Below are positions 24,881 through 33,947 of a stretch of 64,000 nt of DNA, piece after piece. The notes below the pieces were generated by a model. It was not told the origin of the DNA. It saw only the letters and a list, made by a program, of their open reading frames with translations, and searched no databases. The stretch lies in assembly GCA_905197485.1 (NCBI GenBank), contig CAJJYZ010000003.1:17238-81237 (forward strand). The letters are read 5' to 3'. Source of the DNA: an uncultured Lachnospiraceae bacterium (lineage in GTDB: Bacteria; Bacillota; Clostridia; Lachnospirales; Lachnospiraceae). Each line of letters opens with the position of its first letter. The first letter of the stretch is position 1. Position numbers and translations under genes: made by a program.

Positions 24881-25546
24881 CTACCCCTGAATTGCATCTA
24901 AACGCATGATTTTCCCAACAAATTCATCGATTTCCTCTTCCTCCAATGAAAATTCACCGTCTTCCCCTTTTTTCACCGTCAGGGTCATTTCTTCCTTCTC
25001 TCCATAAGATGCGTCCCACATCGCGGTATCCAGAAGTTCGCAGGACTCTGCCGCAATATCCAGCAGAATCTGTTCCAACTGTTCCTCCTTTGTCCCCTGA
25101 TACTCCCCGGACTCGGCTTTCTTATTAATATCCACCGCGTTTTCTGCCAGATATTCCGCCCACTTTACAAACACATCGGACGGCTCATATTCGACGAGTA
25201 CCCGGTATTCCTTCCGGCTCACTTTCTCAGAGGACTCCACGTTGTACCGCATGGAACGGAATATCTCTTCACAGAGCATATCGAATTGAATCTGCATCCC
25301 ATCCGAGACGTTCAAGCCTTCCGTCAGCCCCGCCGCAAACGAAGCAATATAGTCCTCATATTCGTCTTCCAGCTCACTCTTTTTGCTTCCCTCTTCAAAA
25401 GCCATCAACGCGTCCGTCTCCCCCTGGAACATTGCGTCTAAGGAAGCCTGCACATACCCTTTCGCGTCAAACTCCTTGCATCCAGTCAGAAGAAACGCGA
25501 CAAGAATCGCAAACGCCAGAATCCTCCATTTTCTTCTCTTCGTCAT
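24881..25546 (-). CDS. Secreted lipoprotein of unknown function (DUF5105-like)
   Basis: 221 residues. A lipoprotein signal is clear: basic start MTKRRKWR, hydrophobic helix, lipobox LTGC with Cys23 as the anchor. The mature part is acidic and probably alpha/beta (KGYVQASLDAMFQGETDAL, then a segment resembling YRVLVEYEP). This general plan resembles the DUF5105 lipoproteins of clostridia, but I am not certain. It would sit on the outer face of the membrane. It follows the DJ-1-like gene by nine bases, so the two are probably cotranscribed. Function unknown. Confidence 0.8.
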   Translation of the reverse strand: MTKRRKWRILAFAILVAFLLTGCKEFDAKGYVQASLDAMFQGETDALMAFEEGSKKSELEDEYEDYIASFAAGLTEGLNVSDGMQIQFDMLCEEIFRSMRYNVESSEKVSRKEYRVLVEYEPSDVFVKWAEYLAENAVDINKKAESGEYQGTKEEQLEQILLDIAAESCELLDTAMWDASYGEKEEMTLTVKKGEDGEFSLEEEEIDEFVGKIMRLDAIQG

Positions 25547-25555
25547 GAACTCTCC

Positions 25556-26110
25556 TTATCTGTGATACACGATGGATGCGCTTTGTTTCTCCGCCTCGTC
25601 TTCTCCGCAGAGAATCTCAATCAGCTTCAATGCAAAATCAATCGCCGTTCCCATTCCGCGGCTTGTGATAATGTGGCCGTCCGCTACCACCGGTTCCCTT
25701 ACAATCTCGGCTCCTCTTAACTCCTCTTCCATCGCCGGATAGGAAATCGCCCGCTTCCCTTCCAGGAATCCGAGCCTTCCAAAGATTCGAGGCGCGGCAC
25801 AGATGGCGGCAAGATACTTTTTCTTTTCATAAAATTGCTGGAGCAGAGCACATAATGCTTCATGCTCGCCAAGATACGTCGTTCCCGGAAGTCCTCCCGG
25901 CAGAACAAGCATATCTACCTTGTCGAATTCCATATGTTCAAACACTTCATCCGCTATCACATCAATCTGATGTGCGCCATGAATCGTCGTCTCCTTCATA
26001 ATCGATACAGTTGTCACGTTGACTCCCGCCCGCCTTAAAAGGTCCACGACTGTCAAGCCTTCGATTTCTTCAAATCCATCTGCAAGAAATACACATACAT
26101 TTTTTCCCAT
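25556..26110 (-). CDS. DJ-1/PfpI-family protein
   Basis: 184 residues of the DJ-1/YajL/ThiJ group. The nucleophilic Cys104 lies in the elbow AAICAAPRIF, and the supporting Glu15 in DGFEEIEGLT. Family members act as glyoxalases, deglycases or redox-linked chaperones. Sequence alone does not choose among these. VLPGGLPGTTYL marks the conserved GG loop. It is cotranscribed with the lipoprotein gene downstream. Confidence 0.92.
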   Translation of the reverse strand: MGKNVCVFLADGFEEIEGLTVVDLLRRAGVNVTTVSIMKETTIHGAHQIDVIADEVFEHMEFDKVDMLVLPGGLPGTTYLGEHEALCALLQQFYEKKKYLAAICAAPRIFGRLGFLEGKRAISYPAMEEELRGAEIVREPVVADGHIITSRGMGTAIDFALKLIEILCGEDEAEKQSASIVYHR

Positions 26111-26181
26111 GCTGTTTTCCTCCTGTTGTACATTTTCAAAGTTGACCTTAGTGTAACAAAGGTTTTAAAAAAATGCAAACC

Positions 26182-26210
26182 TTGAAACGAAACATTTCTT
26201 ATATTATGAT
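26182..26210 (+). promoter_or_regulatory. Promoter of the CYTH gene
   Basis: TTGAAA (26182-26187), 17 bases, TATGAT (26205-26210), then AAAGGAG before the ATG at 26259. Confidence 0.65.
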
Positions 26211-26258
26211 ACTATGCATAACGAATACGTTACACCAAAATGAAAAGGAGCGCTTCTT

Positions 26259-26705
26259 ATGGAAATTGAACGAAAATATCTTGTAAAAGAATTGCCGGAA
26301 CATCTGGACTCTTATGCAAAACGCGAATTGGAGCAAGGATATCTCTGTACCAGCCCCGTCGTACGAATCCGGAAGGACAACGACAAATACGAGCTTACCT
26401 ACAAAGGAAAAGGACTCATGGTAAGAGAAGAATATAACCTTCCACTCACACAAGAGTCCTATGAACATTTAAAAACAAAAATTGACGGGCGAATCATCTC
26501 CAAAACCCGATATATGATTCCGCTCACCGAGACGCTTACGATTGAACTCGACGTCTTCCACGACGACCTGGCTCCGCTTCTTCTCGCCGAAGTAGAATTC
26601 CCGGATGAAGAAACCGCCAATCAGTTCCTTCCGCCGGAGTGGTTCGGGGAAGATGTAACTTTCTCTCCCGTCTATCATAACAGTAACCTAAGCAAACTAT
26701 TCTGA
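26259..26705 (+). CDS. CYTH domain protein (triphosphate tunnel metalloenzyme family)
   Basis: 148 residues forming one CYTH domain. The hallmark EIERKY (ExExK) is at residues 2-7. The charged strands VRIRKD, YELTYKGKG and AEVEFPDEE would line a metal-bound tunnel. Family members hydrolyse inorganic triphosphate or make cAMP; a triphosphatase role is the safer guess for a lone domain in Firmicutes. The gene is convergent with lysC and overlaps it by nine bases. Confidence 0.9.
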   Translation: MEIERKYLVKELPEHLDSYAKRELEQGYLCTSPVVRIRKDNDKYELTYKGKGLMVREEYNLPLTQESYEHLKTKIDGRIISKTRYMIPLTETLTIELDVFHDDLAPLLLAEVEFPDEETANQFLPPEWFGEDVTFSPVYHNSNLSKLF

Positions 26706-27905
26706 CATATTGAATCCTTCATGTACTGCGTTCAGCGCGCGGTCCGTCTCTCTTTCATCTACGAGAACCGTAATACGGATTTCTGATGTAGAAATCATAT
26801 GAATATTGATTCTTGAATTATATAAGGATTCGAACATCTTCGTAGCAACACCCGGATTGCTCATCATACCGGCGCCGACAACAGAAATCTTCGCAACATC
26901 CTTATTGTGAGTAATCTCCTGGATTGTGAGGATTTCTTTGTTCTCTTCCAGAAGGTCTAACGTTGCCTGTAAATCCCCATCCGAAACGGTAAAGGAAATA
27001 TCCTTTGTTCCGTTGTGTCCGACAGACTGCAGGATAATATCAACGTTAATGTTATTTTTGGAAAGTGTGTGGAATAAGCGGAATGCAATTCCCGGCTCAT
27101 CCTTCAATCCAATCGCAGAGACTCTGGCTGTATTTTTATCGGCTGCCACACCTGTAATCAACATCTTTTCCACTTTTGTTACCTCCTTCACTACCGTTCC
27201 TTCTTCATTTGTAAGGCTGGAACGCACAATTAACTTCACTCCGTATTTCTTCGCCATCTCGACGGAACGGTTATGGAGTACTTTTGCTCCAAGTGTTGCT
27301 AACTCTAACATCTCATCGTATGTAATTTCTTTTAATTTTCTGGCGCTCGGCACCACTCTCGGGTCCGCGGTGTAGACTCCGTCCACATCGGTAAAAATCT
27401 CGCAGACGTCCGCATGGAGCACCGACGCAAGCGCAACCGCCGTCGTGTCGGAGCCTCCTCTTCCAAGCGTCGTATAATCATCGTATTTATTGATTCCCTG
27501 GAAACCTGTCACGACAACAATCTTCCGGTTCTCCAGTTCATGTGTGATACGGTCTGTATCGATTCTCTTGAATCTCGCATTCCCATACTTGGATGTGGAC
27601 TGCATTGATACCTGAAACGCATTCAATGAGATGGCAGGGATTCCCATGGACTGAAATGCCATCGCCATCAAAGAAACTGAAACCTGCTCCCCGGTTGTGA
27701 GAAGCATATCCAGTTCTCGTTTCGTCGCTTTTGGATTGATTTCCTCCGCCTTTCTCAAAAGCTCGTCTGTTGTATCCCCCATTGCGGAAAGTACGACTAC
27801 TACATCATGTCCTTTTCTGTAATCCTCCGCACATCTTTGTGCGACATTGAAAATTCTCTGCTTATTCGCAACCGAACTTCCGCCAAATTTCTTTACATAA
27901 AGCAT
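26697..27905 (-). CDS. lysC: Aspartate kinase
   Basis: Phosphorylates aspartate, the first step to lysine, threonine and methionine. It has 402 residues. The N-terminal kinase domain starts VKKFGGSSVANKQR, with FTDVDGVYTADPR in the middle. Two ACT domains fill the C-terminal third (ITGVAADKNTARVS, then ISVVGAGMMSNPG) and would bind lysine or threonine for feedback. It follows hom by 48 bases. AGGAGG precedes the ATG. It probably belongs to a unit with prfB, the ACT gene and hom. Confidence 0.96.
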   Translation of the reverse strand: MLYVKKFGGSSVANKQRIFNVAQRCAEDYRKGHDVVVVLSAMGDTTDELLRKAEEINPKATKRELDMLLTTGEQVSVSLMAMAFQSMGIPAISLNAFQVSMQSTSKYGNARFKRIDTDRITHELENRKIVVVTGFQGINKYDDYTTLGRGGSDTTAVALASVLHADVCEIFTDVDGVYTADPRVVPSARKLKEITYDEMLELATLGAKVLHNRSVEMAKKYGVKLIVRSSLTNEEGTVVKEVTKVEKMLITGVAADKNTARVSAIGLKDEPGIAFRLFHTLSKNNINVDIILQSVGHNGTKDISFTVSDGDLQATLDLLEENKEILTIQEITHNKDVAKISVVGAGMMSNPGVATKMFESLYNSRINIHMISTSEIRITVLVDERETDRALNAVHEGFNMSE

Positions 27906-27953
27906 ATGTTTCCTCCTGTTCTTCGCGCTGTACTATATGATATGCATTTTCCT

Positions 27954-29171
27954 CTATTCCTCCACACGTATCATGTGCAGAATATTGGAGAAACCGGCGG
28001 CTGCCGCTTCGTAAATGCTCTCCTTCATCTTTCCTGTCACAAAAGCGAATTCCTCTGATACATCCTTTAATGTTACGGCCGTCACCGGTCCGAATGAAGC
28101 TTCCACCTGCGGCAGAAGTTCTTCCTTCTCTCCGGCCATCCTTACAAAGAATTTTCTCTTCGTATCGCCCTTACTCTTCAGTTCCAGTTTTTCCTCTGTC
28201 CATGCAGCCATCACATCGCGGTCACTGTTCTTCACAACATCCACAATGTCCCCCACGACTGCACTCGCTGTCGGGAGCTTTCCTGCCCCGCTTCCATAGA
28301 ACATGGCATCCCCCAACATATTTCCTTTCACAAACACCGCGTTAAACACGCCGTCGATATTGAATAACGGGTGGGATGGCAGCAATAAAAACGGAGCCAC
28401 AATCGCGCTGATTTTCTCATCCTCCCGCTTTGCAGAAGCGAGAAGTTTGATTGTCATTCCCATTTTCTTCGCATATGCGATATCCCGGGGTGTCATCCTC
28501 GTAATTCCTTCTGCATAAATCTCTTCAAACTCTACGCGTTTCCCGGAGATAATCGAAGAGAGAATCGCGATTTTTCTGCACGCGTCATGCCCTTCCACAT
28601 CCGCCTCCGGATTGCGTTCTGCATATCCGTTGTCCTGCGCTTCTTTCAGCACTTCCGCATAATCTGCGCCATCATAGAACATCTTCGTCATCATATAATT
28701 CGTTGTTCCGTTTAAGATTCCGGTAATCTCCTCAATCTCATCTCCGGTGAGCGCATGATTCAGGGAACGGATAATCGGGATTCCGCCTCCCACACTCGCC
28801 TCAAACAGAAAATTCACCCGATGTTCCTTAGCAATGTCTAAAAGTTCCGCTCCATATTTTGCAACGAGCGCTTTGTTGGAAGTCACCACGCTTTTTCCGG
28901 CCTCCAGCGAACGTTTTACAAACGTATGCGCCGGTTCCAGGCCGCCCATCACTTCTACAACTACGCTGATTTCCTCATCCTCCACAATCTGTTCGAAATC
29001 ATGTGTGATAAGTGTCTCCACCGGAGTCCCCGGAAATTCTTTCAAGTCCAGCACATATTTGACTGTGATGTCTTCTCCTGCACGTTTCGTAATCAGATGT
29101 CTATTCTCCTGCAATACTTCCACGACTCCCGAGCCTACCGTTCCGTATCCTAATACTGCGATTTTCGCCAT
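27954..29171 (-). CDS. hom: Homoserine dehydrogenase
   Basis: 405 residues. Reduces aspartate semialdehyde to homoserine for threonine and methionine synthesis. The NAD(P)-binding motif is AVLGYGTVGSGVVEVL, followed by catalytic-domain segments GGGIPIIRSLNHAL, GILNGTTNYMMTKM and EADVEGHDACRKI. A C-terminal ACT domain (about 330-405) would mediate threonine feedback. It starts four bases after the upstream ACT gene and lies before lysC. Confidence 0.96.
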   Translation of the reverse strand: MAKIAVLGYGTVGSGVVEVLQENRHLITKRAGEDITVKYVLDLKEFPGTPVETLITHDFEQIVEDEEISVVVEVMGGLEPAHTFVKRSLEAGKSVVTSNKALVAKYGAELLDIAKEHRVNFLFEASVGGGIPIIRSLNHALTGDEIEEITGILNGTTNYMMTKMFYDGADYAEVLKEAQDNGYAERNPEADVEGHDACRKIAILSSIISGKRVEFEEIYAEGITRMTPRDIAYAKKMGMTIKLLASAKREDEKISAIVAPFLLLPSHPLFNIDGVFNAVFVKGNMLGDAMFYGSGAGKLPTASAVVGDIVDVVKNSDRDVMAAWTEEKLELKSKGDTKRKFFVRMAGEKEELLPQVEASFGPVTAVTLKDVSEEFAFVTGKMKESIYEAAAAGFSNILHMIRVEE

Positions 29172-29175
29172 TTTC

Positions 29176-29616
29176 TCACTCCCTGCCTACTATTTTCAAA
29201 TAATGCACGCCCTCATTGGTCTCAATCTCATTCACCATCTCCGAAATATTCCCCGTCGTGGAGAGAATCTCCACACTCAGCGTAATCGTTGCGACGCCGT
29301 TTAACGGAATACTCTGATGAATAGTCAGGATGTTCGCCCGGTATTTTGCGACTTCTTTTAGAATCTCCGCGAGAAGCCCGGGCATATCATCCACCTGAAT
29401 TGCCAGTGTAATCGTCTGTCCCTTCTCATTCTCATGAAATGGAAAGATATCGTCTTTATACTTATAAAAAGAACTGCGGCTGATTCCTATCCGGTCCGCC
29501 GCCTCCTGAATGGTAATGTTCCGTTCCGAAGCAAGAAGTCTCTTCACTTCCACAACTTTAAGAAGCACTTCCGGAACTGCTTTTTTCTTCAAGACGTAAT
29601 ATTTTGTATGGTCCAT
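29176..29616 (-). CDS. ACT domain protein, PheB/UPF0735 family
   Basis: 146 residues. The N-terminal half has a helix-turn-helix-like segment (ITIQEAADRIGISRSSFYKY), and the C-terminal half an ACT domain (LAIQVDDMPGLLAEILKEV). This family was once called PheB, but chorismate mutase activity is not established. Its place directly before hom suggests an amino-acid-responsive regulatory role. It lies between prfB and hom with short gaps on both sides. Confidence 0.88.
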   Translation of the reverse strand: MDHTKYYVLKKKAVPEVLLKVVEVKRLLASERNITIQEAADRIGISRSSFYKYKDDIFPFHENEKGQTITLAIQVDDMPGLLAEILKEVAKYRANILTIHQSIPLNGVATITLSVEILSTTGNISEMVNEIETNEGVHYLKIVGRE

Positions 29617-29642
29617 GGCGCTCCTCCTTCCTGTCGGCTCTG

Positions 29643-30756
29643 CTAGTTGTTCCCTCCGCTGTATTTCTTCAAATATGCGTTGATAAAGGCGTCCAGTTCT
29701 CCGTCAAGCACTGCCGTCACATTCCCGTTTTCCTCATTTGTCCGGTGGTCTTTCACCAACGTATATGGATGCATGACGTAAGAACGTATCTGGCTTCCAA
29801 ATCCAATCTCCTTGACTTCTCCTCGGATGTCCGACATCTTCTCCGCCTGCTCCTGCTGCTTCATCAAATACAGTTTCGATTTCAACATCTGCATCGCCTT
29901 TTCTTTGTTAAAATGCTGAGACCGTTCATTCTGACACTGTACGACAATCCCCGTTGGAAGATGGGTGATGCGAATCGCGGAGGACGTCTTATTCACATGC
30001 TGTCCTCCGGCTCCGCTGGCGCGATAGGTGTCAATCTTCAACTCATCTTCATTCAGTTCGATGTCAATGTCATCTTCAATATCCGGTATCACATCACAGG
30101 AAACAAAAGATGTCTGGCGCTTTCCTGCAGAATTGAATGGAGAAATCCGCACAAGACGGTGTACGCCCTTCTCGGACTTCAAATATCCGTAGGCATTCTC
30201 CCCATTCACCTCAAAAGTCACGCCTTTGATTCCCGTAATATCTCCATCGATGTAATCCAATACGGTGATTGAAAATCCCTTCTTCTCAGCCCAACGGTTA
30301 TACATACGGTAAAGCATCGTCGCCCAGTCGCAGGAGTCGGTTCCTCCCGCTCCCGCATGTAACGTCACAATCGCATTGTCTTTATCGTATGGGCCGCACA
30401 GGAGTGTGCTGATTCTCATTTCCTCAAACTGCTTCTCGAAATGGCGGATTTCCTTCCGAAGCTCTCCGACAATGCTGTCGTCGTCTTCTTCGTATGCCAT
30501 CTCGATTAACATGCGGATATCCTCATAGCCCGTAAACAGGGCTTCTCCTGCCTCCACCGTATTCTGCAGGCCTTTCATTTCCTTCATCACACGCTGAGAA
30601 AGCTCCCCGGACTCCCAGAATCCGGGCTCTTCCGTCTTCTTCTGTAATTCCTCGATTCGCTCCCGTTTTCCCGGCAGGTCAAAGTGAATCCCTCAGTTCT
30701 TCTAATGGTCTCTCGTATGTGTTCAAAGTACTTCTGAACTGGTCTAATTCAACCAC
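29643..30756 (-). CDS. prfB: Peptide chain release factor 2, with programmed +1 frameshift
   Basis: Releases peptides at UGA and UAA. Reading begins at GTG 30756 (after GAGGTGAGATT). After 24 codons comes CTT, then in-frame TGA as codon 26. A +1 shift on CTT-TGA-C at about 30684-30678 continues in the long frame to 29643, giving about 370 residues. An internal AGGGA lies just before the shift site, as in E. coli. The joined N-terminus reads VVELDQFRST then RDSL/DLPGKR. The catalytic GGQ is in GAGGQHVNKTSS, and the stop-recognition loop is SPF in RISPFNSAGK. It follows secA by 18 bases, a conserved order. Confidence 0.96.
30678..30700 (-). promoter_or_regulatory. prfB recoding site (CTT TGA C)
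   Basis: The slippery CTT (30684-30682) is followed by TGA (30681-30679) and C, with AGGGA a few bases upstream acting as an internal Shine-Dalgarno. Low RF2 allows slippage and more RF2, an autoregulatory loop known from E. coli. The stop is codon 26, exactly as in that organism. Confidence 0.93.
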
Positions 30757-30774
30757 AATCTCACCTCTTTATTC

Positions 30775-33342
30775 TTATTTTCGTCCGCAGCACTGTTTGT
30801 ATTTCTTGCCGCTTCCACATGGACAAGGGTCGTTCGGATATACTTTCTTCTCTTCCCTCTTCTTCGGCTCATGTACCGCGCTGTCGTCTTTATTCGTTCC
30901 GGTTACTTTTGCAACCTGCTCTCTTTCTACTTTCTGCTCTACTTTAATATGAAGAAGAAGTCGAACCGTATCCTCCGCAATAGCGTTTGTCATCGCACCG
31001 AACATATCATATCCGAGCATCTTGTATTCCACAAGCGGGTCTTTCTGTCCGTATGCCTGTAATCCGATACCCTGACGAAGCTGGTCCATATCGTCGATGT
31101 GGTCCATCCACTTCGCGTCGATAACTTTCAGGAGTACAACACGTTCAATCTCACGCAGGTGCTCTGCTTCCGGGAACTCTGCTTCCTTCGCCTCGTAAGC
31201 CTTCACCGCGCGTTCTTTTAATACATGCTTCAGTTCTTTCTGGCTCATCTTCTTCACTTCGTCCGGAGTTACAAATTGCATCGGAACCGTAGCGCAGATT
31301 TCTCTTTCTAACGTAGCAAGGTCCCATTCATCGGAGTCTAAGTCCGGTGAAATGTTGGCGTCTACCACGTTCTCCACGTATTCTGTCAACATATGGTAGA
31401 TAGAATCACGCATGCTCTCTCCATCAAGCACACGTCTTCTCTCTTCGTAAATGATTTCTCTCTGCTCGTTCATAACCTGGTCATATTCGAGAAGGTTTCT
31501 ACGAATACCAAAGTTGTTGTTCTCAATCTTCTTCTGTGCTTTCTCAATAGCGTTTGAAAGCATCTTATGTTCAATCTGCTCTCCGTCTTCCACACCGAGC
31601 GTGTTGAAGACTCCCATCAGTCTCTCGGAACCGAACAGTCTCATCAAATCGTCTTCCAAGGAAATGTAGAATCTGGATTCTCCCGGGTCTCCCTGACGTC
31701 CGGAACGTCCGCGGAGCTGGTTGTCGATACGTCTGGATTCATGACGCTCCGTACCGATAATCTTCAATCCTCCGGCTTCCTTCGCCGCATCATCCAGTTT
31801 GATATCCGTACCACGTCCCGCCATGTTCGTCGCAATCGTAACCGCCCCATGCTGTCCAGCCTGTGCGACAATCTCCGCCTCCATCTCATGGAACTTGGCG
31901 TTCAATACATTGTGCTGAATCCCTCTCTTCTTCAGCATCTTGCTCAGAAGCTCGGACGTCTCGATTGTAATCGTACCGACAAGAACAGGCTGTCCTTTCT
32001 CATGTGCCTTCACAACCTCATCTACAACGGCATGGAACTTCTCGTTCTTTGTCTTATAGACGGCGTCTTCCATATCGATTCTCTGTACCGGTTTGTTCGT
32101 CGGAATCTCGACAACGTCCATTCCGTAAATATCGCGGAATTCTTTTTCTTCTGTCAAAGCAGTACCGGTCATACCGCTCTTCTTATCATATTTATTGAAC
32201 AGGTTCTGGAACGTAATCGTGGCGAGTGTTTTGCTCTCACGTTTTACTTTTACATGCTCCTTCGCCTCAATCGCCTGATGAAGACCGTCGGAATAACGAC
32301 GTCCCGGCATGATACGTCCGGTAAACTCATCGACAATCATAACCTCTCCTTCCGGAGTTACCACATAGTCCTGGTCGCGGAACATTAAGTTGTGAGCGCG
32401 GAGAGCCAGAATGATGTTGTGCTGTACTTCTAAGTTCTCCGGGTCTGCCAGGTTCTCGATATGGAAGAACTTCTCTACCTTCTTCACACCGTCTTCTGTA
32501 AGGCTTACGTTCTTTTCCTTCTCATTGACGATAAAATCACCGGTCTCTTCGATATCTTCTCCCATGATGGCATTCATCTTCGAAAATTCACCGCTTGCCT
32601 CTCCTTTCACCAACTGTCTTGCAAGGATATCGCAAGCCTCATATAATTTCGTAGACTTTCCGCTCTGTCCGGAAATGATAAGCGGCGTTCTCGCCTCGTC
32701 GATTAATACGGAGTCAACCTCATCGATGATAGCATAATGAAGTCCTCTCTGTACGAGCTGCTCTTTATAAATCACCATGTTATCCCGCAGGTAATCGAAT
32801 CCCAGCTCGTTGTTTGTCACATATGTAATATCGCAATTATAGGCTTCCCGGCGTTCATCATTGTCCATAGAGTTCAGGACAACTCCGACCTTCAATCCCA
32901 GGAATTCATGAATCTGTCCCATCCACTCCGCGTCACGCTTTGCCAGATAGTCGTTGACTGTTACGATGTGAACGCCTTTTCCTTCCAATGCGTTCAAGTA
33001 TGCTGGAGCTGTAGATACCAACGTCTTACCTTCTCCGGTTCTCATCTCTGAAATACGTCCCTGATGCAGGATGATTCCACCGATTAACTGTACGCGGAAG
33101 TGTCTCATGTTTAATACACGTGAAGAAGCTTCTCTTACAACGGCGAATGCCTCCGGAAGAATATCATCCAATGTCTCTCCCTTGGAAAGTCTCTCCTTAA
33201 ATTCTCTTGTTTTATTTCTCAACTCGTCATCCGATAATTTCTGCATCTGCGGCTCCAGCGCCTCGATGTTATCTACAATCGGATAGATACGTTTTAATTC
33301 ATTCTCACTATGTGTACCGAATATTTTTTCTAAAAAACCCAT
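30775..33342 (-). CDS. secA: Protein translocase ATPase SecA
   Basis: Motor that drives preproteins through SecYEG, 855 residues. Walker A is in MRTGEGKTLV, DEAD-box-like Asp in IIDEVDSVLIDEAR, and the second nucleotide domain has TNMAGRGTDIKL and QLRGRSGRQGDPG. The C-terminal zinc-binding SEC-C motif (DPCPCGSGKKYKQCC) is intact, which suits SecB-independent lipid or ribosome contact. It lies upstream of prfB. Confidence 0.98.
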   Translation of the reverse strand: MGFLEKIFGTHSENELKRIYPIVDNIEALEPQMQKLSDDELRNKTREFKERLSKGETLDDILPEAFAVVREASSRVLNMRHFRVQLIGGIILHQGRISEMRTGEGKTLVSTAPAYLNALEGKGVHIVTVNDYLAKRDAEWMGQIHEFLGLKVGVVLNSMDNDERREAYNCDITYVTNNELGFDYLRDNMVIYKEQLVQRGLHYAIIDEVDSVLIDEARTPLIISGQSGKSTKLYEACDILARQLVKGEASGEFSKMNAIMGEDIEETGDFIVNEKEKNVSLTEDGVKKVEKFFHIENLADPENLEVQHNIILALRAHNLMFRDQDYVVTPEGEVMIVDEFTGRIMPGRRYSDGLHQAIEAKEHVKVKRESKTLATITFQNLFNKYDKKSGMTGTALTEEKEFRDIYGMDVVEIPTNKPVQRIDMEDAVYKTKNEKFHAVVDEVVKAHEKGQPVLVGTITIETSELLSKMLKKRGIQHNVLNAKFHEMEAEIVAQAGQHGAVTIATNMAGRGTDIKLDDAAKEAGGLKIIGTERHESRRIDNQLRGRSGRQGDPGESRFYISLEDDLMRLFGSERLMGVFNTLGVEDGEQIEHKMLSNAIEKAQKKIENNNFGIRRNLLEYDQVMNEQREIIYEERRRVLDGESMRDSIYHMLTEYVENVVDANISPDLDSDEWDLATLEREICATVPMQFVTPDEVKKMSQKELKHVLKERAVKAYEAKEAEFPEAEHLREIERVVLLKVIDAKWMDHIDDMDQLRQGIGLQAYGQKDPLVEYKMLGYDMFGAMTNAIAEDTVRLLLHIKVEQKVEREQVAKVTGTNKDDSAVHEPKKREEKKVYPNDPCPCGSGKKYKQCCGRK

Positions 33343-33420
33343 ATGCTTCTCCTCACTTGAAAATTCAATAATCCAACCTATATTCTAGCATTATCTTCCA
33401 GCCAGTTCAACCTATTTTCC

Positions 33421-33452
33421 GAAGAAGATTGCGTATATCCGCGGATTACAAG
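33421..33452 (-). repeat. Short repeat remnant in the secA leader
   Basis: GAAGATTGCG and GCGGATTACA lie 80-120 bases before secA. The first resembles the palindrome arm in the valS leader and clpX-lon gap, the second equals the end of the tig leader element. It may be a degenerate copy of the same dispersed element. Confidence 0.4.
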
Positions 33453-33468
33453 CGTTTTCCCACGACGC

Positions 33469-33501
33469 AAAAAGAGAGTTCTGCTATAGAACCCCCTTTT
33501 T
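33469..33501 (-). terminator. Terminator after the small lipoprotein gene
   Basis: On the minus strand AAAAAGGGGGTTCT and AGAACTCTCTTTTT pair around a five-base loop with two G-T pairs and end in T5. It starts just after the lipoprotein stop and insulates secA from it. Confidence 0.85.
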
Positions 33502-33505
33502 GAAC

Positions 33506-33835
33506 CTATTGTCCTGCTTTCCCGTTGTCTGTCGTGTTCGTATGGTTATTCACATTGTTCTGATTCGTTCGATTTCCATCTGTCGCATCATCCACTACGT
33601 CATCCACATCGTCTACGACATCCCGCACGCCGTTATCGATTCCCCGGCCAACATCCTCCATCACACCGTCGTCTTCGGTATTCTGTCGGTCCACATGATT
33701 TTTCTCTGTATCGTTCTCATCGGTTGCTTCATTTACAGTGTCCTGTTCCGTCGTACGGTTATTGCCGCATGCAGTCATTCCAAAAAGCACACCAACGCAT
33801 AGCAACGCCAAAAGAGTCTTCTTTAACTGTCTCAT
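33506..33835 (-). CDS. Small acidic lipoprotein, function unknown
   Basis: 109 residues. Signal peptide MRQLKKTLLALLCVGVLFG and lipobox MTAC (Cys23) mark it as membrane-anchored. The mature chain is hydrophilic and very acidic, with a near-repeat VRDVVDDVDDVVDDATD around 70-87 and Asn/Thr-rich ends. No fold is recognised. A good ribosome-binding site (GGGAGAG) and a terminator support it as a real gene between dapB and secA. Confidence 0.75.
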   Translation of the reverse strand: MRQLKKTLLALLCVGVLFGMTACGNNRTTEQDTVNEATDENDTEKNHVDRQNTEDDGVMEDVGRGIDNGVRDVVDDVDDVVDDATDGNRTNQNNVNNHTNTTDNGKAGQ

Positions 33836-33947
33836 CTTTTCTCTCCCTTTCTTTCTTATTATGAAGTAAGAATTGCTTCTTGCTCATACTATCCGCAAAA
33901 AAGAACGGTCCTATTCATATAAGAAAGAATTGGGATTTTTTTCCATT

